5,639 nucleotides of DNA from Flavobacterium sp. (GTDB lineage: Bacteria; Bacteroidota; Bacteroidia; Flavobacteriales; Flavobacteriaceae). Both the position numbers and the translations under genes were made by a program. Numbering within the stretch: position 1 is the first letter of the stretch; each line of letters starts with the position of its first letter. A model generated the notes under the pieces. The model did no database searches, was not told where the DNA came from, and saw only the letters and a program-made list of their open reading frames with translations. This document shows, piece by piece, positions 1-5,639 of the stretch. The stretch lies in NCBI GenBank assembly GCA_003449615.1, contig DMHA01000121.1:1-5639 (forward strand), written 5' to 3'.

Positions 1-1
1 G

Positions 2-1951
2 TGGAATTTCCCAACAGAACAAGGTAAAATTTTACCTGAAACACTTCCATATCACTTTAATATTATTGATACCCCGGGTCACGTTGATTTTACTGTTGAA
101 GTAAATCGTTCATTACGTGTTCTTGATGGTTTGGTTTTCTTGTTTAGTGCTGTTGATGGTGTTGAACCACAATCAGAAACAAACTGGAGATTAGCCGATC
201 AATATAGAGTACCAAGAATTGGTTTTGTAAACAAAATGGACCGTCAAGGTTCTAACTTTTTGATGGTTTGTCAACAAGTTAGAGATATGTTGAAATCTAA
301 CGCTGTGGCAATTACTTTGCCAATTGGCGAAGAAAATGATTTCAAAGGAGTGGTCGATTTGGTTAAAAATCAAGCAATTGTTTGGCATGAAGAAGGTTTA
401 GGTGCAACTTATGACATCGTACCCATTCCAGAAGATATGCTTGCAGAAGTTAAAGAATACCGGTCTATTCTTATCGAAGCAGTTGCTGATTATGATGAAA
501 ATCTGTTAGAGAAATTCATGGAAGACGAAAATACAATTACAGAAGAAGAAATCAACATTGCGTTGCGAGCTGCTGTAATGGATATGGCTATCATTCCGAT
601 GATTGCTGGTTCTTCGTTTAAAAATAAAGGAGTACAATTCATGTTAGATGCAGTATGTAAATACTTGCCATCCCCAATGGATAAAGAAGGTATTACTGGA
701 ATTCATCCTGATGATGCTGAACTTTTAGAAGAAGATCAAACTAAAATTTTACGTAAACCAGATGTAAAAGAGCCATTCGCTGCTTTGGCATTTAAGATTG
801 CTACTGACCCGTTCGTAGGTCGTTTGGCTTTCTTCCGTGCTTATTCAGGAAGATTGGATGCTGGTTCTTACGTTTTGAATACTCGTTCTGGTAATAAAGA
901 AAGAATTTCTCGTATCTACCAAATGCACGCTAACAAACAAAATCCAATCGAATATATTGAGGCTGGAGATATTGGAGCAGCAGTTGGATTTAAAGACATT
1001 AAAACTGGAGATACATTGTGTGACGAAAAACACCCAATCATTCTTGAGTCAATGAAATTCCCTGCACCAGTAATTGGTATTGCAATTGAGCCTAAAACAA
1101 AAGCTGACGTTGATAAAATGGGTATGGCTTTGGCTAAATTAGCCGAAGAAGATCCTACATTTACTGTTAGAACTGATGAAGCTTCAGGGCAAACCATTAT
1201 TTCTGGAATGGGAGAATTACATCTCGATATTCTTGTTGATAGAATGAGACGTGAATTTAAAGTGGAAGTAAACCAAGGCGAACCTCAAGTAGAATACAAA
1301 GAAGCATTTACAAAATCGGCCCAACACAGAGAAACTTACAAAAAACAATCTGGTGGTCGTGGTAAATTTGGTGATATCGTATTCTTATTAGAGCCAGCTG
1401 ATGAAGTGGATGGTAAAGTTCCAGTGGGATTACAGTTTGTAAATTCAGTAAAAGGAGGTAACGTTCCTAAAGAATATATACCATCGGTAGAAAAAGGTTT
1501 CCGTGAAGCTATGAAAACCGGTCCTTTAGCAGGATACCAAGTAGATAGTTTGAAAGTTACTTTATTAGATGGATCTTTTCATCCAGTCGATTCAGATGCA
1601 CTTTCTTTTGAATTAGCAGCAAGAATGGGATATAGAGAAGTAGCCAAAGCTGCGGGTGCTATTATTCTTGAGCCTATTATGAAAATGGAAGTGATTACTC
1701 CTGAAGAAAACATGGGAGATATCGTAGGAGATATTAACCGTCGTAGAGGACAAGTGAATGATATGGGAGACAGAGCTGGTGCCAAAACCATTAAAGCCGA
1801 TGTGCCGTTATCAGAAATGTTTGGTTATGTAACCACATTAAGAACCCTTTCATCTGGTAGAGCAACCTCTACAATGGAATTCTCACATTACGCAGAAACA
1901 CCTTCCAATATTTCGGAAGCAGTAATCAAAAAAGCAAAAGGAAACGCTTAA
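2..1951 (+). CDS. fusA: Elongation factor G (EF-G), 5'-truncated by the window edge
   Basis: EF-G is the cytoplasmic translational GTPase that catalyses tRNA-mRNA translocation and, with ribosome recycling factor, splits ribosomes after termination. The open frame runs from base 2 to TAA at 1949-1951 and gives 649 residues. Compared with the roughly 700-720 usual for the family, the first 60-70 residues, including the P-loop and most of switch I, lie outside the window. Visible GTPase motifs are G3 DTPGH (fragment residues 23-27), G4 NKMD (nt 230-241) and a G5-like GSSFKNKG near nt 607. Domain II starts near residue 254, domain III near 355, domain IV near 430 and domain V near 556. The domain IV tip keeps the conserved histidine (GSFHPVDS, His codon 1580-1582). 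A TTG at 131 is internal and not the start. A second in-frame stop lies at 1955-1957. The ribosomal context and intact motifs indicate the housekeeping EF-G rather than a paralogue. Confidence 0.98.
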   Translation, partial: WNFPTEQGKILPETLPYHFNIIDTPGHVDFTVEVNRSLRVLDGLVFLFSAVDGVEPQSETNWRLADQYRVPRIGFVNKMDRQGSNFLMVCQQVRDMLKSNAVAITLPIGEENDFKGVVDLVKNQAIVWHEEGLGATYDIVPIPEDMLAEVKEYRSILIEAVADYDENLLEKFMEDENTITEEEINIALRAAVMDMAIIPMIAGSSFKNKGVQFMLDAVCKYLPSPMDKEGITGIHPDDAELLEEDQTKILRKPDVKEPFAALAFKIATDPFVGRLAFFRAYSGRLDAGSYVLNTRSGNKERISRIYQMHANKQNPIEYIEAGDIGAAVGFKDIKTGDTLCDEKHPIILESMKFPAPVIGIAIEPKTKADVDKMGMALAKLAEEDPTFTVRTDEASGQTIISGMGELHLDILVDRMRREFKVEVNQGEPQVEYKEAFTKSAQHRETYKKQSGGRGKFGDIVFLLEPADEVDGKVPVGLQFVNSVKGGNVPKEYIPSVEKGFREAMKTGPLAGYQVDSLKVTLLDGSFHPVDSDALSFELAARMGYREVAKAAGAIILEPIMKMEVITPEENMGDIVGDINRRRGQVNDMGDRAGAKTIKADVPLSEMFGYVTTLRTLSSGRATSTMEFSHYAETPSNISEAVIKKAKGNA

Positions 1952-1962
1952 TCTTAAAGAAA

Positions 1963-2268
1963 ATGAGTCAAAAAATCAGAATAAAATTAAAATCCTACGA
2001 TCACATGCTAGTTGATAAATCAGCAGAAAAAATCGTAAAAACAGTTAAAAGTACTGGAGCAGCAGTAACAGGTCCAATTCCGTTACCAACTCATAAAAAA
2101 CTTTTTACAGTGCTACGTTCTCCACACGTAAACAAAAAAGCGAGAGAGCAATTTGAAGTTATGTCATACAAGCGTTTGATTGACATTTACTCCTCTTCAT
2201 CAAAAACTATTGATGCTCTAATGAAATTGGAATTGCCAAGTGGTGTTGAAGTAGAAATTAAAGTATAG
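1963..2268 (+). CDS. rpsJ: 30S ribosomal protein S10 (uS10, NusE)
   Basis: S10 is a small protein of the 30S head. In the family it also acts as NusE, pairing with NusB in antitermination and contacting NusG to couple transcription and translation. The product is 101 residues, normal for the family, and aligns end to end with E. coli S10 by eye: [20 protein letters not shown] at the N-terminus, the GPIPLPT loop (residues 37-43), [14 protein letters not shown] (52-65), and a C-terminus ending VEVEIKV. The ATG lies 11 nt after the fusA stop. The upstream AAAGAAA is purine-rich but is not a real Shine-Dalgarno sequence, which is usual in Bacteroidota. The stop is TAG. It is probably co-transcribed with fusA and is followed within about 95 nt by a strong terminator, so it appears separated transcriptionally from rplC, unlike in the E. 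coli S10 operon. Confidence 0.98.
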   Translation: MSQKIRIKLKSYDHMLVDKSAEKIVKTVKSTGAAVTGPIPLPTHKKLFTVLRSPHVNKKAREQFEVMSYKRLIDIYSSSSKTIDALMKLELPSGVEVEIKV

Positions 2269-2298
2269 TTGTATAATGTATAATTGTATAATGTAAAT
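2269..2298. repeat. Two-copy 15-bp tandem repeat just after rpsJ
   Basis: TTGTATAATGTATAA at 2269-2283 is followed by TTGTATAATGTAAAT at 2284-2298, which shares the first 12 bases exactly. A further TTGTATAAT lies at 2532-2540. The repeat starts immediately after the rpsJ stop and precedes the terminator. In such AT-rich DNA it may be no more than slippage. No function is evident. Confidence 0.6.
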
Positions 2299-2361
2299 AG
2301 TGCATTTGTACATTGAGAAAGTGCGAGAATTTTTAGTTAAATAATTCAAAATATATTTTAC

Positions 2362-2397
2362 CCTGTCAAGGTTTTAAACCCTGGCAGGTTTTTTTTT
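2362..2397 (+). terminator. Rho-independent terminator downstream of rpsJ
   Basis: An inverted repeat pairs 2362-2373 with 2377-2388 around a TTA loop. It gives 11 pairs, one of them G-U, with a single A-C mismatch at 2369/2381, and is followed directly by nine T residues (2389-2397). This is a classic intrinsic terminator on the + strand. There is no matching A-run on its left side, so it looks unidirectional. It should end the fusA-rpsJ transcript and isolate it from rplC. Confidence 0.88.
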
Positions 2398-2610
2398 GAA
2401 CATTTTTTAAAAAATTATTTTTTGAGATAACTATCAGAATCTAAACCTTTTTTCTGCGTTCGCCTCCCTCTCATTTTGAGAGGGCTGGGTGTGAGGATAC
2501 CAATAAATAACTAGTTTAAATTACAAATGAATTGTATAATCCTGGTTTTGAACTCGAACAGGGCAATATTGAAAGCACAATAAAAAAAGTAAATTCTTTT
2601 TTTTATTTAG
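2398..2610. other. AT-rich spacer with no recognisable gene
   Basis: This stretch between the rpsJ terminator and the rplC-side promoter has no convincing coding frame. It holds a TTTTTTAAAAAA palindrome (2403-2414), the separately listed GC-richer hairpin at 2463-2496, and a weak bulged stem CCTG-TT/AACAGG near 2541-2563. I see no RNA gene or remnant of a protein gene. Confidence 0.6.
2463..2496. repeat. REP-like palindromic element
   Basis: A perfect 8-bp stem CCCTCTCA (2466-2473) pairs with TGAGAGGG (2477-2484) around a TTT loop. It is flanked by CCTC (2463-2466) and GAGG (2493-2496) in an extended imperfect palindrome. It is more GC-rich than its surroundings and has no T-run, so it is not a typical terminator. 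From memory, similar CCCTCTC...GAGAGGGCTGGG sequences recur in intergenic DNA of many bacteria, so I read it as a dispersed repeat. That reading needs a genome-wide count. Confidence 0.5.
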
Positions 2611-2641
2611 TTTGCTTATATTAGAATAAAACGTATATTTG
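2611..2641 (+). promoter_or_regulatory. Bacteroidota-type primary sigma promoter upstream of rplC
   Basis: TTTG at 2611-2614, a 19-nt spacer, then TATATTTG at 2634-2641 match exactly the published Bacteroidota consensus (TTTG at -33, TAnnTTTG at -7). The -7 box is followed by CACCCC. Transcription should start a few bases downstream, around 2645-2650. No other TAnnTTTG was found on the + strand between the rpsJ stop and the rplC start, so this is the best candidate for driving both the structured RNA at 2646-2810 and, by read-through, rplC-rpsS. Confidence 0.85.
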
Positions 2642-2645
2642 CACC

Positions 2646-2810
2646 CCAATAAAACAGGAATGTATTGTTGTCAATCAACAAAAAAATCCAAAAGAGTTGG
2701 TGGCTTTCCAATAATAGAGCCAAGCAGTAACATGTCCCACCGATGCGGTCGAGGGAAAAACGGTAAAAATACAATTCTGGTTGAAACGTATTTTCAACCT
2801 TTTGTTTTTT
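2646..2810 (+). ncRNA. Putative structured small RNA or attenuating leader of the rplC operon
   Basis: This is the segment between the promoter at 2611-2641 and the terminator at 2779-2810; the 5' end is approximate. It would give an RNA of about 165 nt. Hand folding finds four hairpins: TTGTTG/CAACAA (2665-2681, 5-nt loop); TGGCTTT/AGAGCCA (2701-2722, one G-U, 8-nt loop); TCCCACCG with CGGT and GGGA (2735-2756), with a 3-nt bulge CGA and loop ATG; and the terminator. TTGGTGG (2697-2703) can instead pair with CCACCGA (2737-2743), and ACCG (2739-2742) has a second partner CGGT at 2761-2764, so exclusive alternative folds are possible. No credible ORF fits. I do not recognise it as a named family. 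It may be an independent sRNA or a ribosomal-protein leader; these cannot be separated by sequence alone. Confidence 0.55.
2779..2810 (+). terminator. Rho-independent terminator or attenuator upstream of rplC
   Basis: A perfect 8-bp stem GGTTGAAA (2779-2786) pairs with TTTCAACC (2792-2799) around a CGTAT loop and is followed by TTTTGTTTTTT (2800-2810). The stem has only three G-C pairs, so termination may be partial. It lies about 165 nt after the predicted transcription start and about 220 nt before rplC, so it would end a small RNA or attenuate transcription into the operon. Confidence 0.75.
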
Positions 2811-2823
2811 ATATCAATAAGAG

Positions 2824-2877
2824 TAATAATCAGATTAAGGATTTTAGGTTTCAGTTATTCAATCTGCAATCTAAAAT
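2824..2877. repeat. 54-bp direct repeat, copy 1
   Basis: This is the first of two near-identical copies (53 of 54 bases) whose starts are 122 bp apart. The only difference is A at 2841 against T at 2963. It carries an internal inverted repeat, CAGATT (2831-2836) with AATCTG (2861-2866), and ends in heptamers of the MAATCTR type. It lies just after the second terminator, in the presumed rplC 5' UTR. Confidence 0.9.
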
Positions 2878-2943
2878 GGACAATCTAAAATCAGATTGAG
2901 GTTTTTATTTTTCAAATTTGAAATCTAATAACTGAAATCTAAA
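2843..2943. repeat. 17-bp inverted repeat pairing copy 1 with the segment between the copies
   Basis: TTTAGGTTTCAGTTATT (2843-2859) is the reverse complement of 2927-2943 except at one position, which becomes a G-U pair in RNA. CAATCTG (2860-2866) likewise has its complement CAGATTG at 2892-2898. The segment between the two direct copies is therefore partly an inverted version of the same element. It also holds a perfect palindrome, TTTCAAATTTGAAA (2910-2923). An RNA through this tract could form long, mutually exclusive hairpins. Confidence 0.8.
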
Positions 2944-2945
2944 TT

Positions 2946-2999
2946 TAATAATCAGATTAAGGTTTTTAGGTTTCAGTTATTCAATCTGCAATCTAAAAT
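2946..2999. repeat. 54-bp direct repeat, copy 2
   Basis: Second copy of the repeat at 2824-2877, ending 29 bp before the rplC start codon. Its internal inverted repeat is CAGATT (2953-2958) with AATCTG (2983-2988). Unlike in copy 1, the heptamer array at its right end continues unbroken (see 2982-3016). Confidence 0.9.
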
Positions 3000-3016
3000 C
3001 TGCAATCTAAAATCTA
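2982..3016. repeat. Heptanucleotide tandem array (MAATCTR x5)
   Basis: There are five consecutive 7-bp units: CAATCTG, CAATCTA, AAATCTG, CAATCTA, AAATCTA. The array ends 12 bp before the rplC ATG. A degenerate counterpart at 2860-2887 follows the same period (CAATCTG, CAATCTA, AAATGGA, CAATCTA). It resembles in kind the short tandemly repeated heptamers known from cyanobacteria, though the sequence differs. Slippage could change the length of the rplC 5' UTR. Confidence 0.85.
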
Positions 3017-3028
3017 AAATTAATAATT

Positions 3029-3646
3029 ATGTCTGGGTTAATCGGAAGAAAAATTGGCATGACAAGCATCTTTGACGAGAACGGGAAAAACATTCCCTGT
3101 ACCGTTATCGAAGCTGGTCCATGTGTAGTTACCCAAGTCAGAACCAAAGGTGTTGACGGGTATGAAGCGTTGCAACTGGGTTTCGATGACAAAAACGAGA
3201 AACATTCCACCAAAGCGGCCGTTGGTCACTTTGCCAAAGCAGGAACTGTAGCTAAGAAAAAAGTCGTTGAATTCCAAGATTTTGCAACAGAACAAAAATT
3301 AGGAGACGTGATAAACGTATCCATTTTTGAAGAAGGAGAATTTGTAGATGTACAAGGTGTATCTAAAGGTAAAGGTTTTCAAGGGGTTGTGAAACGTCAC
3401 GGTTTTGGTGGTGTAGGACAAGCAACTCACGGTCAACACAACCGTCTGAGAGCGCCAGGTTCTGTAGGTGCTTCTTCTTATCCATCCAGAGTATTCAAAG
3501 GAATGCGTATGGCTGGAAGAATGGGAGGAGACAATGTAAAAGTTCAAAACCTTAGAGTTTTAAAAGTAGTGACTGAAAAGAACCTACTGGTTATCAAAGG
3601 ATGTGTTCCTGGATGTAACAACTCTTACGTAATCATTCAGAAGTAA
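3029..3646 (+). CDS. rplC: 50S ribosomal protein L3 (uL3)
   Basis: L3 is an early-assembly 50S protein that initiates folding near the 3' end of 23S rRNA and sends a long finger towards the peptidyl transferase centre. The product is 205 residues, normal for the family. It has the N-terminal [10 protein letters not shown], the central [12 protein letters not shown] (residues 112-123), the finger [23 protein letters not shown] (133-155, shown by its ends THGQ and PSRV) and MRMAGRMGG (159-167). At the finger tip E. coli has GQNQTP with the glutamine methylated by PrmB; here GASSYP has no glutamine, so that modification should be absent. The ATG follows AATTAATAATT with no Shine-Dalgarno sequence, and it matches the usual L3 N-terminus. 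It is the first gene of the second operon, behind a repeat-rich 5' UTR. The stop overlaps the rplD start by one base. Confidence 0.98.
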   Translation: MSGLIGRKIGMTSIFDENGKNIPCTVIEAGPCVVTQVRTKGVDGYEALQLGFDDKNEKHSTKAAVGHFAKAGTVAKKKVVEFQDFATEQKLGDVINVSIFEEGEFVDVQGVSKGKGFQGVVKRHGFGGVGQATHGQHNRLRAPGSVGASSYPSRVFKGMRMAGRMGGDNVKVQNLRVLKVVTEKNLLVIKGCVPGCNNSYVIIQK

Positions 3647-4275
3647 TGGAAGCAAAAGTATTAGATTTCAACGGAAAAGATACTGGAAGAAAAGTACAAC
3701 TTTCTGATTCAGTATTCGGTATAGAACCAAACAATCACGCAGTATATCTTGATGTTAAGCAATATCTTGCTAACCAACGTCAAGGAACGCACAAAGCCAA
3801 AGAAAGAGCTGAAGTTGCAGGAAGTACTCGTAAGATTAAAAAACAAAAAGGAACTGGTACTGCTCGTGCGGGTAGTGCAAAGAATCCATTGTTTAAAGGT
3901 GGTGGAACAGTTTTCGGACCAAGACCAAGAAGTTATTCATTCAAATTGAATAAAAGCTTGAAACGTTTGGCAAGAAAATCGGCTTTCTCAATTAAAGCAA
4001 AAGAATCAAACATAATTGTATTGGAAGACTTCAGTTTTGAAACACCAAACACTAAGAATTTCATCAATGTTTTGAAAGCTTTAGAGTTAGAAAATAAAAA
4101 ATCTTTATTTGTGTTGGGCGATTCGAATAAAAATGTATATTTGTCGTCACGCAATTTAAAGGCTTCTAACGTGATAAGTAGTTTAGAATTAAGTACTTAT
4201 GCAATTTTAAACACTAATACTTTAGTGCTTTTAGAAGGTTCTTTAGAAGTAATTGAAGAAAACTTAAGCAAATAA
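3646..4275 (+). CDS. rplD: 50S ribosomal protein L4 (uL4)
   Basis: L4 binds domain I of 23S rRNA, and its extended loop lines the exit tunnel near the constriction. In E. coli L4 also represses its own S10 operon by attenuation and translational control. The product is 209 residues. The tunnel loop is visible at about 58-100, rich in Lys, Arg and Gly, with QKGTGTARAGS (67-77) and FKGGGTVFGPRPR (83-95). Lys68 aligns with E. coli Lys63, a position linked to macrolide resistance, and is unchanged here. The globular C-terminal half follows, with IIVLEDFSFETP (123-134). The start overlaps the rplC stop as TAATG, so reinitiation coupling is likely. TAA is followed directly by an in-frame TAG. It is the obvious candidate for any autoregulation through the leader upstream of rplC, but nothing here proves it. 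Confidence 0.98.
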   Translation: MEAKVLDFNGKDTGRKVQLSDSVFGIEPNNHAVYLDVKQYLANQRQGTHKAKERAEVAGSTRKIKKQKGTGTARAGSAKNPLFKGGGTVFGPRPRSYSFKLNKSLKRLARKSAFSIKAKESNIIVLEDFSFETPNTKNFINVLKALELENKKSLFVLGDSNKNVYLSSRNLKASNVISSLELSTYAILNTNTLVLLEGSLEVIEENLSK

Positions 4276-4281
4276 TAGGAG

Positions 4282-4572
4282 ATGAGTATCATAATTAAAC
4301 CTATAGTAACAGAAAAAGTAACCAAAGAAAGTGAAGTTTTAAATCGCTACGGTTTTTTTGTTGACAAAAAAGCAAACAAAGTACAAATTAAGAAAGCTGT
4401 CGAAGCTGCTTATGGAGTAACTATTTTGAGTGTCAACACAATGAACGTAAGACCAGATAGAACAACAAAATACACTAAAAGTGGACTTATCAGTGGAAAG
4501 ACAAATGCTGCTAAAAAAGCATTTGTACAAGTACAAGAAGGAGAAACAATTGATTTTTACAACAATATCTAA
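4282..4572 (+). CDS. rplW: 50S ribosomal protein L23 (uL23)
   Basis: L23 sits at the rim of the polypeptide exit tunnel and is the docking site for trigger factor and signal recognition particle. The product is 96 residues, in the family range. The N-terminal IKPIVTEK is seven residues shorter than in E. coli before the shared Pro. Glu11 aligns with E. coli Glu18, the key trigger-factor contact. Then come the strand-helix core YGFFVDKKANKVQIKKAVEA and the SVNTMNVRPD strand, and the loop and final strand end in GETIDFYNNI. The ATG lies 6 nt after the rplD stop. AGGAG touches the ATG with no spacer, so it is badly placed as a Shine-Dalgarno sequence. It is co-transcribed with rplD and rplB. Confidence 0.97.
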   Translation: MSIIIKPIVTEKVTKESEVLNRYGFFVDKKANKVQIKKAVEAAYGVTILSVNTMNVRPDRTTKYTKSGLISGKTNAAKKAFVQVQEGETIDFYNNI

Positions 4573-4581
4573 GATAGAAAA

Positions 4582-5406
4582 ATGTCAGTAAGAAAATTAA
4601 AACCTATTACCCCAGGTCAGCGATTTAGAGTTGTGAATGGTTATGACGCCATTACAACTGATAAGCCGGAACGCTCTTTGATAGCGCCGATAAAAAACTC
4701 TGGAGGTAGAAATAGTCAAGGAAAGATGACCATGCGTTACACGGGTGGTGGTCACAAGCAGAGATATCGTATCATTGATTTCAAACGTACAAAAGAAGGA
4801 ATTCCAGCTACAGTAAAATCAATCGAATATGATCCAAATCGTACTGCGTTTATCGCATTGTTAGCTTATGCTGATGGTGAGAAAACATACATTATTGCTC
4901 AAAACGGATTGAAAGTAGGTCAGAAATTAGTTTCCGGTCCTGAATCTCAACCCGAAATTGGGAATACTTTACCATTAAGTAGAGTTCCACTTGGAACTGT
5001 AATATCTTGTATCGAATTAAGACCAGGTCAAGGAGCTGTAATCGCTCGTTCTGCTGGAACATTCGCACAATTAATGGCAAGAGACGGAAAATATGCAACC
5101 ATCAAAATGCCTTCTGGTGAAACAAGATTAATCTTGTTGACTTGTTCGGCTACCATTGGTGCGGTTTCTAATTCAGACCACCAATTAGTTGTATCTGGAA
5201 AAGCAGGTAGAACAAGATGGTTGGGAAGAAGACCTAGAACAAGACCAGTTGCAATGAACCCTGTCGATCACCCAATGGGTGGTGGTGAAGGACGTTCTTC
5301 TGGAGGACATCCAAGATCTAGAAACGGTATACCTGCTAAAGGTTATAGAACACGTTCTAAGAAAAACCCGAGTAACAAGTATATTGTAGAACGTAGAAAG
5401 AAATAA
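4582..5406 (+). CDS. rplB: 50S ribosomal protein L2 (uL2)
   Basis: L2 is one of the most conserved 50S proteins. It is needed for subunit association and tRNA binding and reaches close to the peptidyl transferase centre. The product is 274 residues (E. coli 273). Visible blocks are [20 protein letters not shown] (40-59), [49 protein letters not shown] and the C-terminal [14 protein letters not shown]. His230 in DHP corresponds to E. coli His229, implicated in peptidyl transfer. The second His of the E. coli DHPH motif is Met here, which I regard as typical for Bacteroidota. The C-terminus is basic (KYIVERRKK). The ATG lies 9 nt after the rplW stop, preceded by GATAGAAAA without a clear Shine-Dalgarno sequence. 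The stop is a double TAA-TAA. Confidence 0.98.
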   Translation: MSVRKLKPITPGQRFRVVNGYDAITTDKPERSLIAPIKNSGGRNSQGKMTMRYTGGGHKQRYRIIDFKRTKEGIPATVKSIEYDPNRTAFIALLAYADGEKTYIIAQNGLKVGQKLVSGPESQPEIGNTLPLSRVPLGTVISCIELRPGQGAVIARSAGTFAQLMARDGKYATIKMPSGETRLILLTCSATIGAVSNSDHQLVVSGKAGRTRWLGRRPRTRPVAMNPVDHPMGGGEGRSSGGHPRSRNGIPAKGYRTRSKKNPSNKYIVERRKK

Positions 5407-5412
5407 TAAGAT

Positions 5413-5639
5413 ATGGCACGTTCATTAAAAAAAGGACCTTTCGTTCATTATAAGTTAGAAAAGAAAGTTGAGGAAAACATTGCAAAAGGTAGCAAAGGAG
5501 TAGTAAAGACTTGGTCTAGAGCTTCTATGATTACACCAGACTTTGTTGGTCAAACAATCGCAGTTCATAACGGTCGTCAATTTGTACCCGTTTACGTAAC
5601 AGAAAACATGGTAGGTCACAAATTAGGAGAGTTTTCACC
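5413..5639 (+). CDS. rpsS: 30S ribosomal protein S19 (uS19), 3'-truncated by the window edge
   Basis: S19 lies in the 30S head, forms a complex with S13 and contacts the A-site finger of 23S rRNA in intersubunit bridges. Seventy-five codons and two further bases are present. The family is about 92 residues, so roughly 17 are missing. [11 protein letters not shown] at the N-terminus, [35 protein letters not shown] and HKLGEFS are unmistakable S19 blocks. The ATG lies 6 nt after the rplB stop, preceded by TAAGAT, again with no Shine-Dalgarno sequence. In related genomes rplV and rpsC normally follow, continuing the operon beyond this window. Confidence 0.97.
   Translation, partial: MARSLKKGPFVHYKLEKKVEENIAKGSKGVVKTWSRASMITPDFVGQTIAVHNGRQFVPVYVTENMVGHKLGEFS

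Noticed and set aside
845..1197. Two overlapping minus-strand reading frames inside fusA
   Set aside because: They are antisense to the strongly conserved EF-G coding sequence, have no promoter or family resemblance, and encode low-complexity Ser/Val/Phe-rich products typical of shadows.
131..1951. fusA starting at TTG 131
   Set aside because: The same frame is open back to base 2 and encodes the conserved DTPGHVDF segment, so 131 is internal and the true start lies upstream of the window.
2269..2610. Insertion sequence or transposase remnant
   Set aside because: No coding remnant, no paired terminal inverted repeats bounding the stretch, and no target-site duplication could be identified.
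2646..2810. tmRNA, SRP RNA, RNase P RNA or a tRNA in the structured segment
   Set aside because: I found no tRNA-like acceptor ending in CCA, no SRP GGAAGGAAGCAG-type core, and no RNase P P4-like GAGGAAAGTCC. The length is also wrong for tmRNA and RNase P. 6S-like RNA is not excluded, but the two ends do not pair as a 6S closing stem should.
2639..2899. 86-codon + strand reading frame in the rpsJ-rplC gap, with an alternative internal ATG at 2660
   Set aside because: Its first start (TTG) overlaps the promoter -7 box. The ATG at 2660 has no spaced ribosome binding site. The frame runs through the terminator hairpin and then into the repeats, and the protein resembles no family I know. The DNA is better explained as a structured RNA.
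2824..3016. CRISPR array
   Set aside because: There are only two long copies, the interval between them is itself related to the repeat, the 7-bp units have no spacers, and no cas gene is present.
2811..3028. A second promoter directly upstream of rplC
   Set aside because: There is no TAnnTTTG on the + strand here. The only TTTG (2917-2920) is within a palindrome and preceded by CAAA, not TAnn.
3749..3949. 66-codon + strand frame inside rplD
   Set aside because: It is a +1 shadow of the Lys/Arg-rich L4 loop. It has no independent start signal, and L4 explains the region fully.

Overview
This window is a piece of a ribosomal-protein superoperon from a member of the Bacteroidota, most likely a Flavobacterium or close relative. 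The evidence is AT-rich DNA, the gene order fusA-rpsJ-rplC-rplD-rplW-rplB-rpsS with no tuf between fusA and rpsJ, Bacteroidota-type protein signatures (for example [13 protein letters not shown] in L2 and GASSYPSRV in L3), starts without useful Shine-Dalgarno sequences, and a textbook Bacteroidota promoter (TTTG-N19-TAnnTTTG). All genes are on the + strand. The assignment rests on recognition of the sequences; no search was run.

Layout. Positions 2-1951 hold the 3' nine-tenths of fusA (EF-G), cut by the window edge. rpsJ (S10) follows after 11 nt. After rpsJ comes a 760-bp stretch without a convincing protein gene (2269-3028). It contains, in order, a strong Rho-independent terminator (2362-2397), a palindromic element (about 2463-2496), a promoter (2611-2641), a transcribed segment of about 165 nt with four predicted hairpins that ends in a second terminator (2779-2810), and a repeat-rich tract (2824-3016) running almost to the rplC start. 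rplC (L3), rplD (L4), rplW (L23), rplB (L2) and the first 75 codons of rpsS (S19) are then packed with a 1-nt overlap and gaps of 6, 9 and 6 nt, as one operon.

How it fits together. All encoded proteins serve translation: EF-G drives translocation, S10 and S19 sit in the 30S head, and L3, L4, L23 and L2 are early-assembly 50S proteins around the peptidyl transferase centre and exit tunnel. In E. coli rpsJ heads the S10 operon. Here the terminator after rpsJ and the new promoter before rplC suggest that rpsJ is transcribed with fusA and that the L3-L4-L23-L2-S19 genes form a separate unit.

The most interesting part is the promoter, structured RNA and terminator upstream of rplC. It could be an independent small RNA or an attenuating leader for the ribosomal-protein operon; L4 (rplD) autoregulates by attenuation in E. 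coli and is encoded just downstream. The heptanucleotide repeat array between that terminator and the rplC start is a second point of interest. The genes themselves look ordinary and intact.
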